From NCBI GenBank assembly GCA_013396915.1, contig VWZL01001940.1, positions 585,034 to 649,033 on the forward strand: DNA of 64,000 bases, written 5' to 3'. How positions within the stretch are numbered: position 1 is the stretch's first letter; each line of letters starts with the position of its first letter. The stretch comes from Stercorarius parasiticus (lineage: Eukaryota > Chordata > Aves > Charadriiformes > Stercorariidae). The position numbers and the translations under genes were made by a program. This document shows positions 49,386 through 60,800 of the stretch, in pieces. Below the pieces are notes generated by a model. It was given only the letters and a program-made list of their open reading frames with translations. It made no database searches and had not been told where the DNA came from.

Positions 49386-52300
49386 ATGCATTCAGCTTTA
49401 ACTCATGCCAATTCCTAGTTTTCTACCAAATATCCTAAGAGACAAGGAAAGCAAAGGAGGAAGCAGGGACAGGCAGGACACCTCCCTCCACCCCAGCACC
49501 AGTTTAGGCTGTCTTAGGGACCACTGGTGGAATGACAGCGTACACAGAGAGCAGGCAGGAAGACAGTGTAGCCCGCCAGTGAGCAGGAGCCCGGCACTGC
49601 GCAGCTCCAGCCTGACGCATCCCATTTTATCTTTCTTTTCCAAGTTAAAGAAGAAACATGCCAGAATAAACTCAGTGGGAGCCGAGGTCTCTCAAAAGAG
49701 CCACCAATCACTCTGTCGCCTATTATTTTGCTCCTGTGCAAGGCAGCGGTGCCAGCTCCTACTTGAGTTCTTGCACTTGAGGGAGCTGCTCCGTCTCGCA
49801 GCTCTCCCCAAGGATGCTGCATGTTCCAGCCGGGGCTGTGAGCTGTTCAAGAGCGCCTTGCGCTTTCTTTTTGGCTGGCACCTGTACTGACCCCTCGGAG
49901 AGATGATCCTCATCTCCTGCAGATGCCAAGACGCACTTTGCTCACAGCTCCATCCTGCCCAAGTGGAGGTGAAGCTCTGCCAGGAGGCCTCCAGCATTCT
50001 TACTTCTCCATAACCCTTTCAGGAATCTTCAATGAGAGTTTTCACTCTTGCTGTTTGCACAAGATATTTCAGAGTCATTGATGCCCTCTGAGTTTCAAAG
50101 CAAAACGCACGTTATGACACATGACTATGTGAGAGCACTGCAACACACACCACGAAGAGTGGGAATCTGCTGCTAGTCAGTTCTTCCATTACTTAGAAAC
50201 GGCAAATGGTAACTCAGAAAAGCACGTCCACTGACAGGTGCTCGATACAAACACACACTTCTGTACCTTCTCTGGAAGGCAGACATGGGCAAATCAAAGT
50301 TTAAAAGCCACTTGCCATAGAAGTACAGGGAATTCTTCAGGTACTGATCTTTTGCAAGGCAACAGGTAAGAATAGATTTCCAGATCTAAATGATGTATTT
50401 CATGAAGTGATTAAGGTTTACACAATAACAACTGAAATCTTCAAGGTACAGGATGGCAAGATCCCCACCTACAAAGGCTATTGCATTACTAACAACACTT
50501 ACTGATCCCCCCCCGTAACTGGTACTAACGCATTTTTAATTCACATAGTGCAGGTTTAAAAAGACTAAGAAACATCTTTTCCTTTTAATATGTAACCCTC
50601 TGCATTATATATAAAAACATGCATTGTATAATACCCAAAGGTGAATAGAAGTTTTTATTGTTTGGGGAAGAGCTGGAGCTGACATATAATAACTTAGCTG
50701 TTGAATGCTGCCTAAAGCAGTTTTGGACCAAGTCTAAATGTATTTACTTCTAATGAAGTGAGATTAAACAAGTGCTTCCATTCCCAACCCTGTATTTTCT
50801 TTATCAATGCAGACCTTATATTTATTGCATAGGGTAAAATCCCCTGTTTACAGTACCCATGATGACAGTTAAACAAAATAAGACAAGGGAGGCAACTGGC
50901 TCCCATAGTTTAAAAAACTCTCGCTGGTTCATTGATATTACTCAGGCTCACAGTGTAATCGTAAATGCACAGCTGCTATACAACAACAAAATACCTTTGT
51001 GGCACAAGAGAATACAAACAAAATTGAGAGTCAGAAGAAAAGCTTTTTCCACCTTCCTTCCCCACTGCTGGCACTGGTGTCTCAAGCAGCAGCTCAAAGA
51101 CGTTTGAAGAACTCTGCTGCCCATCTCCACTTCCTTCTGCATGTGACTTCTCCCCGAGTCAGCAGATAATGCTTGTGATCCCCTTTCATTCCTGTTTTCT
51201 GAGGATTGCCTAGAGTAGTTGGTACCTCATAGAAATACCATCTTTATACACACTATAGCAGCATTAAATGCAGCAGAACGTTTTAGACTGTAATCCTGCA
51301 AGTTGAGGAATGTTTTTTAATTAAAAACTTATAAATTAAGCAGCGGTTAGCTCTTCCTATACATGACTACACCCGGCTGGTGCTATAATCTATATGCAAA
51401 TAAAGTTCTGAGGGCATTTTTGTATCTGCCTAGGGAAACAAAGGCGACTATTTGGGTTTCTATACAGAGCAGCAGCACTGGAAACAGGCTGAAGGGCCTT
51501 ATTGCCTCAGAATAACTGTAGGTGCTGCGCTACAAAACCCCACAGTATCACACATTACAACAGTGTGAAAAATATTGCTTTAAAAATTACCCAGTTAAAG
51601 ATTAATCATCCAGCAATGATTACAAAGGTCACTTTGCAGTGATAAAAATTATTACCATTAGAAGAACTGGAAGAGAAAATGAGAAAAAGCATGGATAGCA
51701 ATACAGTTTCCTGTTCTTTAAGGTAATCAAGTTCAACCCATACTAAGTTTGAATTTTTTTTTTTATTTATTTGATTTTAAACTTTTTAAGAACTCATCTC
51801 ATCCAAGATGCCTTTCCAGTTTAAGAGCTAGCAGTAAAGCAAAAGCTGTGGCCTACATTTTCTCCACAGCCCAGGCCAGACTGAACAATAAAGCCAGAAC
51901 AGATGTTGAGGCCTCGCCTTGATTTTTTTTTTCTCCCCCTGAATAATAGGAGTTCACTCATTCTTTCCTGCAAGCAGGTGGCACCAATGTGCAGCCATAG
52001 ATGAGGTCTGAATAACTATACAAGCAAACAGCCTTTCAATATACACTCTAAGTGTGTAAAATTATTTTTTCTGCATGCGTGCAATTCCAATTCGAGCTCT
52101 GCAGTGAGTTCTGCATACACAAGCCCCGCAGCCCCTACAGGAGCAGGAAATACATTAACATAACATCAGAAGCATGAATGTTCCCCCCACACAGACTCAG
52201 TATTGAGAAGCACACCTCTGCTAATCACAATGGGGTTTTGTCTAGACATGGCTGGGGTTTTGTACTGCAATGTGAAAGGGTTGGAGTTTGCTTAAAGAGA

Positions 52301-52699
52301 GAGTTAAGTATAAAATTAAGAGGAGAAAATGCACATTTGATTAAGATTTTACCATAGACCTCTCACAAGCCTTTTTAAGAATGTAAAAAATGTGCACCAT
52401 CTGCTTTTTTTAAAAAGGGGAAGGCTAGTAACTGTACTACAGTAATCCTGAACACAAAACCAAAAAGGAGGCAACCAGAACAAAGCAAAATCCAGCAGCG
52501 CACACGTGGGGTCGGACCTACGAGGTTCACCTGCCCTCCCAAGGACATTTCTCCCCCCTCAACATCACTGAGAGCATCCCTGGCCTCCCCAGCCTGCACG
52601 TCTGAGCTGCAGCAGCTCCAAAGCTCCATCAGCAGGACTGGGATGGGACTGGACCCGTGCTGCCCTACCAGTCCGTAGCAACAACAGCAACCACCACAC

Positions 52700-52720
52700 G
52701 TGGGGCCAGGTGGGCCCCAC
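52700..52720. other. Short perfect GC hairpin
   Basis: Arms gtggggcc (52700-52707) and ggccccac (52713-52720) are perfect reverse complements around the 5-base loop aggtg. They lie in a GC-rich stretch (about 52500-52810) with repeated CCCCAC and GTGG motifs. No function can be assigned. Confidence 0.7.
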
Positions 52721-53527
52721 ACACCCTGTGGCTACCACCCCACAACCCGTGGCTGCCATGCTGGGCCCCACATGCTGCCACCAACCCTGGGAACCACCGC
52801 ACACTCCCAACCCTACAAAAAAACATCAATTGCAGGACCTCCAGAGCCACACAGTGAACCATTTTAAACTTTGTTAAAAATAGGTAAATGCATGCACACA
52901 ATTAGTTCTGAGAGCCAAGCTACAAGCTGAGCCAAGCTACAACGAGCCAACTACTGTTAGTTTCTGTTCAACCTCCCTGAACGCTGCTGCCCCAACAAGA
53001 AGATATTTCCTTCCTTCCCTCCATGCTATTTCCCTCCCACTTTCATTTAGGTGACCAAAAAGTCACCCAGGCACACCTACATGTATGCAAGTAAGATTCA
53101 CGTATAGAATTTAATATACAAAAAAGGAGCCACAATAACATAGCACAGTTCCCTCAAGTGCCAGGCCTCGTGCTGCCGACAAATATCTAGGCACTGCCAA
53201 ATCTATTTGAAGCCAAACAGTCTAGTGATGAGGAAGCAAATAAGGCAAACACATCTTCCTCTCTTTCCATCATAGATAGATCTTGATTCCGCTGCCTCCC
53301 CTGTTCCTTGACAATCAGCAACTCCTACACGCACGGCTCCACACTCATATGGTCTCCCATTTCTTTACTAAGCCCTCAGCTCTTCCCACCCCTCTGTTGT
53401 GTTCCCTTATCCCCAGCAGGAAGAGCTGTTTGGGCCCAGTCCTGCCCATTTTTCACAGGAAGCACTTAGGAATAACGAGACCAGGACCAGCAGAGAGACT
53501 TCCCAAGCCTGGCGCTATATCTGCATC

Positions 53528-54340
53528 ATTGGATTTAATGGCTCTTCATGGGAGGAGGGGAGGGGGAGAAAGTCCATCAACTAGTCTAATCCTTTTTGAA
53601 CCCATTTGTAATTTTGGCATCTACAACATCCTGTGGCAGAGTGCTTCAATTTAATTATATGTTTGTTGTCTGAAGGAGAACAAAGAAAGCCCATGCACAC
53701 ACTCCCTTCTCGTCTCTGGAGCTGCTACCCCGTCATTTCATTTGGTGGCCCCATTTCCTGCCTTATGAGAAGCAGAGAATAACTGCGCCCTGTTCACCTC
53801 CTCTGTGTCTCTTGCTGTTTTACAGACCCTCTACCACGCTCCTCTCGGTCATCTGTTTTCCAAGCTAGACAGTCTGGGCTTTTCTGCTTCTCCCTCCTAC
53901 AGAGACAGGGAAGAACAATTCCTGTACTTTATCTAGTTATCTTACAGCTCTGAGAAGCATGTATGCATGGGAGAGGGATGGAAATGGGACACAACCAGAA
54001 CGGTACACAGTGTTCGAGAAGAGGGTACACCACAGGATTTATAAAACCTGCCATAATGAGGCTCTGTTTTGTTCTCATATGCTTTCATAACAGCTTTTAA
54101 CAATACTCTTGCCTTTTCACTATTACCATTGAGTCGATGAAAAAAACACTATGACTCCCAAGATCTTTATCTGGAAAGGCAACGGCTAATTTAGAGACCA
54201 CTACCGTACACATACAGTTAAGGGCTGTTCCACCCTACCCTTCGCCCCTCCCCAAATATTACTTAGCACATAACAACAAGTGTCACCTGTCATTTTTATA
54301 GCCATGCTGTCACAAGACTGAACAGGTTGCCCATTCCACC
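53528..54340 (-). mobile_element. Ancient amniote CR1 or L3-like LINE relic
   Basis: The plus strand retains a long ordered series of landmarks of reverse-complement amniote CR1. They are ctaatcctttttgaacccat, ttttggcatctacaacatcc, catttcatttggtggcccca, ccttatgagaagcagagaat, the block around ctcggtcatctgttttccaa, cacaggatttataaa, and gcaacggctaatttagagac. All frames are broken. Similarity is to the old, widely shared family rather than the younger copies at 30 and 38 kb. Ends are approximate. Confidence 0.8.
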
Positions 54341-56499
54341 ATTCAGCAAATATCCACGCTACCCCTGCAGCCCCCTCCTCCTGTTCACATACTGTCTTTT
54401 ACACACTGACAAAAGGACAATCCAGCTGTTAGTAGCAGAAATAAAAAGCGAGAAACAAAAATAACAAGATACATAATTTGAAATGGAGAATACACAACCA
54501 TTGCTTTATTCGGAGAGTAAGAAGTGCATGGTGGCTCCCCTCCAACCCCCAGTTCTGTGAAACCTCTTGCTTCCCAAGGCTTCTTCCCCCAAGAGACATG
54601 ACCCAAGGAGCAAGAATTCAACAGAGGGTTTCTCAGACCTTGCGGCTCTCCCCATTCCCTTTCCCATTTAACAGCAATGCTGTTTAGACCACCGACCCAA
54701 GTACTCCCCACTCCCTGTCTCCAGCCACCCTTTCCCACTCCCCAGCACCCTTTGGGGAATGAGGAGAGGAACAGAAAATGGGGGCGAGGGACCAGTGCTT
54801 GTGCTTCTGCTCAGCAGAGACACTCCCACCACCCCAGCTTTAGAAAGCCCTGAACCTCCTTACTCATAGCGCAGACCTGGTTTCCCCCACAAAGCTTCAA
54901 ACTTGGCCTTCATAGGCCTGCACAAGCACTGGCAACCCAAACAAGCAGCGTTTTACTCATCTTTCCCACTCACTAAGGACCAGCTGGCCTGTTTCTATTG
55001 CCCACAATGCAAGGAGAAAGAAGAAAAAAAAAAGCCAGTGTCTTAAGTGTTCGCAAAGCAGAGGGATTACTTTTTGATATTTTTAGCAGCACCTCTTTCC
55101 CTTCCCACCCATCCAAAGTTCACGCGACAGCATCCTTTTGAGATAGCTTACACTGATTAGTGGAAGTAATGAGTGCCTAGAAAGCACCAGCAATATAAAA
55201 TGTAGATTTTTGGTTAACAAAGTAACTGGCTTATTTTTTCCACCACACTTCAAAAACCCTCGCCAAGAGATAGTCAGAAACAGATCTGACTAACCAGAAC
55301 CTGGTCTCCAATGAGTATAGGGTGTGGGCACTTTTCCTCCTCCTCACCCTGTATCTCGGGAGTTCAGGAAAAAAATCAAAAAAAAAAAAACACTCACAGA
55401 AAACCAGCTATCCTCAACGGCTTGTGAACTAAGGCTTGTGGATGACCGTGTTACTGCTTGATGATACAGTACTGTGAAGGGCATGCAGATAGGACACACT
55501 AGTGTCTCCATCCAGACAAGAGTCCACTCAAAAGGTCAAATGAGAGAGAAATTCCACTTTACTGTACTCTTGGCAGCAACAAATCATTTTACAGAGCAGA
55601 ATGAATCAATCAGCAACAGCTAAGCACAGTCAGCTCTCAAAAACAGTAAAGATATCTCACATTATTATTATTCTTTTAAACCTGGGTCAAACACCAACAC
55701 TTTTCAAGGCTGTAAGCAGACAAGCCCATCACACTACAGTGGCAGACACACATCTTCCAAACCCAGCTGTGGAGAGGCCGGACATCCGGGAAGGTATCAC
55801 CACCTCCCTGTTGGAGCTGGTATCCTCCAAGAGCAGCAGAACTGGGCCCTACAAGCACACCCAGGGGAGTTCTGAGCTCTGTGCTGAAGTCACCTAAACT
55901 AACCCAGACACTTCTACCCAAAGCTAGTTTTGTAGAGGTTACACGAGTGGCCCAGCTAGCAGAGCGACAGAGATAGCAACCTCTGAAAAGAGGGCCCAGC
56001 TTCTTCTCCCGGTGCAGCCAACTCCAGAAGCAGACATCTATCCTCAGGCCAACGTGAGCATACGAGAAGCTTATATATCATATCAAATCCCACCCAGCAC
56101 TGAGTCATGCACCAATGTGGTGTGCAACTGCAATCAACAGGCTGTGAGCATGCCCAGTTTAACCCACACAAATCCGACTTCTGAACGTCTGTGACGGCTG
56201 CATATCCTCCTCTCACCCCCATCCATGACAGTCTTCCAGGTCCTTATCCTCATAGCACCCCTACCAGCAGATGAGAGCTTTTATCAACACATACACATGC
56301 AAAGCGCCGAGTGCCAGGCTGGCAGGAGTAGAGCCAGGTTTCCCAGGCCCCATGCTAGAGCCCCAACTGCAGGTCATCCTTCCTCATCATCCCACTCTCC
56401 AAAATGCTGAAATCAAGTAGGAGCCCACAAATAACACATTTGTAATATTTCAAATCAGATCTTGAAAACTCAGTTTGCTTCCAGCTCTCCTTGGAGCTG

Positions 56500-56605
56500 A
56501 CTTGTGTTCATTAGCTCACAAGCTCCCCAAGGCACAGACAGTCCCCCTCCTTCTGTTTGCACAGGGCCTGGCTCAACAGGGTGCTGTAAGGATAATATTC
56601 ATACC
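56500..56605 (+). mobile_element. Possible old SINE or L2-type 3' tail
   Basis: The text ttagctcacaagctccccaa, then ctccttctgtttgcacaggg, cctggctcaacaggg and gctgtaaggataatattcat resembles the tail of L2-like or tailed amniote SINEs. Those read roughly: stay-alone 'gtaagctcctt...ggcaggga...tgtttgtacagcgcctagcacaatgggg'-type blocks. Divergence is high and the call rests on pattern memory alone. Confidence 0.4.
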
Positions 56606-57219
56606 CAAAAACACAAAGTCAGATTTAACATGCCCTTGAAATGCAGGCAGTTCCTGGATCACATTTTTCTGACAGATTTCACAAGTCAGTTTGTTTTTTC
56701 CCATTTTTGCCAAACTCGGAGGCACTAAGGACTATATTTAAAATGTAGCTAACAATCATGGCAAACCTTAAAATTCTGTTTTTAACATTCAACTTTTAGT
56801 AAGAGACTATTCAAAACAAGTTATCTGGTTCCTCTCCTTCACCTGCCTTCAAAAGAGTCTCAGAACTAGTTTGTCTTGCATCTGCATTAATAATTTCAGA
56901 GCAAGAAAGCAGTATGATAACCACGAGAGAGGCTAAACACTTAATTCATCGCTGCTCTGCACCAAGCACTGCCTTGCATTCATTCTGCACTACTGGTCTG
57001 CCCATACTCCTACGCTGAACGTAACTGATCCTAAGAGGTGCCAAGTAACAGCAAATCAAACTCTGGAGAGACAGGCTCTCAGCAATAAGCACACTTGCAG
57101 CCCAGAGGAACAAAAGAGGGGCACAGCCCTGCAAAGATGTTGGATTTTCCTGAGCTGCCTCTGCTTTGGGATTACAAATGCTCCTTCTGCAGTGCCAGCA
57201 TTTGCATACCACAGCATTT

Positions 57220-57880
57220 ACAAAGAAATCAATCGGGACACAAGCACGAAGGTGAACAGGGAGAAGAGGCCCATAGTGCTTGGGGCACTCCGCAGAAAAG
57301 CATGCAGCTTTCTGCTCCGCTTAGACGCTCCAGGGAAAAGCAAACCGGTTACGACCCATCCACGTCTAAAGCGCAATCCCTTTCCCCACCTTGTTTAACA
57401 AAGGGGACAGAAGTTTGCAGGCACAAGGCCTCACAAGCTCTCTGAAACGCAACCACCACGTGGCGAGCGTCAGGAGCAGAGCTCACACAAAGAGCCGGGA
57501 GGCAGCGGGAGACGGAGGGGAGAGGGCTGGGAAAGCCTCCGCAGCCAGGCGACAGGGAAGGGGAGACCGAGCCTTATTCTCCAGCCATCACCACAAGGAC
57601 TCGAGCACAAAGGGGATGGGGAGGCTAAGCAGATAAAGAGAAGCCAGCCGAACACTAGTCTGGCAGTGTAGATAAACGGAGAAGCCAGGACCCTGCTGGA
57701 AAGAGAAGAGTGTGGTTTGGAAGGGAGCTGAGGGAGGAACCCGGCTTGGCACTGCCCCGGGAGGGGAAGGAGGAGACGCTTCCCAACAAGGCAGAAGAAC
57801 GCGGTTTGCACTGCACTTACCTGCACTGTAGCACGTCCCTCGTACCGCGCACACTGCAGCACGGTCCTCCTCACACACAC
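57220..57880 (-). promoter_or_regulatory. CpG-enriched intronic patch with a perfect minus-strand splice donor
   Basis: CpG dinucleotides are visibly denser here than in the surrounding intron (roughly 30 in 650 bp by eye), notably at 57300-57360, 57450-57570 and 57720-57860. On the minus strand tacagtgcag|gtaagtgcag gives an ideal donor at 57820. Its phase would match the exon 3 acceptor. The upstream frame is open for about 24 codons back to a TAG but contains no ATG. This could be an alternative RCOR1 first exon or an enhancer, or neither. Confidence 0.3.
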
Positions 57881-60800
57881 AGATACTCAGCTACAAAATT
57901 AACTTAATTTTGCTGTTTTCAGGGCCATTAGTCTTTCCAATCTGAGGACCGAGATCCTATTCAGCGCATAAATGCCTCTTTATTGAGGCTGAAAATTCTT
58001 CCGCTTTCTCCAAATTAAAAAGAAGGGGGGGGAAAAAATATCCCTTTTAGACATAATTCATGCTCAGGGCAAAACATGCCCTCTCTCCCTTCCTTCCAAA
58101 AACTATCATCATAGTGAAAGCAGCTAGAGCATCCCAGCCCGTGTTAAGAGCCCAGAGGTCTTGTTTTCCCTTCCCACAAATTATATAATGGAAAAAAATG
58201 CAGTGGCCAGCCCCCGGCAGCTGTTTGATAGGAATACAGCTGTGCCTCCTCACACATCAATTATGCTGCACTGCACAAATTCAAAACGTGGCTGCCAAGC
58301 TCATTTTCTTTAGCCATTGGATAACTTTTTAGAAGTGACCACTGGATAACTCCATAAAAGCAACCAGCAGCTCTTCACAGGGCACCATATTGAGCTCTAG
58401 CCATGTAAGGAGGCGTTAAGCAATGGTTCCTTTCCTCCTACATCCTGTGCTGACACCCTGGCCACTCTGGAGCACTGTTCTCCACAATATCACCTTCTGA
58501 GCATCAGTGACCCAACTGCAGCCTCTTGTTCTGCCACCAGGACACTTCAAATCTAAACCTCTGCTCCCCAGCTTCTCGAAAAGTGCTTAATGGGGCTTAC
58601 ACACATCCGCACAGGAGAAAAGAAAGAAAAAGAGAAAGAAAAAAAAAAGAGCAGCAACAAGAACAAGGCAGCAAGGGAAACAAAACACACAGGGACATAA
58701 AGAGGACAGAGAGCCTCAGGGGAGTGACAATATTTAGAAAAGCGGAGTTATTAGAGACTGAGAAGCTAAACCATGCTAAGGCTGCTGGGCCTTCAAAGGA
58801 AAAAAAAGTCTGTGCAGAGCATCTTGGATAACACAACAGCCTTACAGGTGCATATGTGGGCTGGAGCAGAGAAAAGCTGAGACACACTGGCACCAGAGAG
58901 GGAAAGCAGACTGTCAAAGAAAACTACAAGGCAAGGCAGGCCAGGGAATCCGCACCATTTACCCGTAGCAAGGGGCTCTGCCAAGCCATTTTGAGACACC
59001 TGCATCTTTCTCAGCAGAAAAGCTGCATGTCCTCTTCATTTTTATCCTGGCCTGCACTTTCTCTGAAACTTTCCCAGCACAATTTATTGCATTTACTGAA
59101 AGACGACCATTTTCCTTGACATCGGAATTGTCATAGGCTGCTATTTCAATTAAAGTTTGCTACCTTAAAGGATAGGCTAAAAGACAGGTACCATGAAACC
59201 GGGACTAACAACCACCATCCTTATTGCAGCTCAGCTCTGATCTGCAACTGGGAGCTGTAGGTACTGCTGCAACACTGATTTCACCCTGCGCATTTGAAAG
59301 TCTTGAGTCTTCTGCTCCGTGCCACCACTCAAATACAAATTGCTATGAGTCCAGTTGTATGTTGAAGGCAAAGAATGAGAATAATTCAGGGTAAGTTGAT
59401 TCCACAGACTTCTCTCTTCTACTACTCCTCCTCCCCCCGAAAATCCCTCAGCCGCACCTCCCCCTTTTGCCCCTCGGCAAAAGCTTTGCACACATCAAAC
59501 CAATACATTTTAGCACAGCCAGGAACACTGCTGAGAGCCTCAGCTCCCTTTAAGGCATGCTCTGATTGGTCCAACTTTCTAATGTAAAACTATTTGTAGT
59601 TAGATATTCATGATGCTGGTGGTGATTCTTGGTATAATTCTGTTCATTAATACCTAGCATGAATGTACAACAGCAAAGGAGGAAGAGTCCACAGCCTGTA
59701 AAAGATAGCAAACTCCAGTTAAAAAATAAAATAAAACCAACAAAAACTCAAGAGTAAGCCAGCTTCACTGGACAAGACGACTGAAGCTCTTTTCCCATGG
59801 CAGATTTCTGCAGCATGCATTTACCATGCAGAGCAACAAGAACATCTTATTCTACTTGTTCCAAAGATCCCACCTGAGCAATGCCCACAGAAGTCGCTGG
59901 CTGGCCGTACTGGGCCCAAATGCAAACGAGACTCCAAGCTCGCTCTTGCCATCACTTCCTCCATCTCCACTTGCAGAGCCCCAAGGGCATCCAGCTGCAA
60001 CACGGTGACATGCTCACCCTCCCACCCCTCCCAGACAGCTCTCCACTGTCCTGCAACAGCTGTGGGACCTTCCTGCAGGAGTAGTCACAACTTGTGCTGC
60101 TGTACAAGACATAGCAGCAAGTAGGGAAACGTGACTCCCTAAAGCCTCAGACAACCCCATCTTCAAAACCTGTCATTCAGCAGGAATATGGCCCAGGCTT
60201 TCTCAACAGCTGGACGCTAGATCTTTGCACCCTGGTATTTTTTCTGGTATATTCAGCGTAAGCTACAAACACCAGGTCTTCTGCTCCAGTGAGGCCTGAA
60301 ACACCAGCAATGCTTGCAAGGCCTTGGCACAAGGCAGGGAGACAGAAACATCCCTGACAAGCCCCAAGAAATTTGGGATGTTCATTTCCTCAAGGTCACA
60401 ATTATCACAGGTACCAGCATTGTGTCCAGGCTGGTAAACCACATGCTAGATCAACTCACACGGCCTCCAGCAATACAGTCTGAAGAACATCAGTCTTAGA
60501 GCTGTAGCCATCTTTTGGGGTACTTCAGATTGACAAGCTGCTGACTGCCTGTTTCTGTGCCCCCACTGAGAAAGGAAGAAGGAAGCTGCTTAGAAAACTC
60601 CATAAAAGACCACTGTCTCATAGCAGTGTTCCAGACCCACTGCAGGCTTGCAGAATAAGACGATCCCATTGCATCTGGTGTTGTCCTGAACCAGAGGCAT
60701 CAGCTTACATGCAGGAGAGTTCAGATGCCTGTTGCTGCTGAGTTCAGTCCAAACTTGCAGAGTCCCCTCCAAAAGCCTCCATTTTCCCCACACTCACAGA

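Noticed and set aside
57588..57880. Open frames beginning MCEEDRAAV or MCVRRTVLQ on the minus strand, read as new coding exons
   Set aside because: Both begin at GTG, not ATG, and the proteins have no family resemblance. Only the splice donor and CpG content were kept as a lead.
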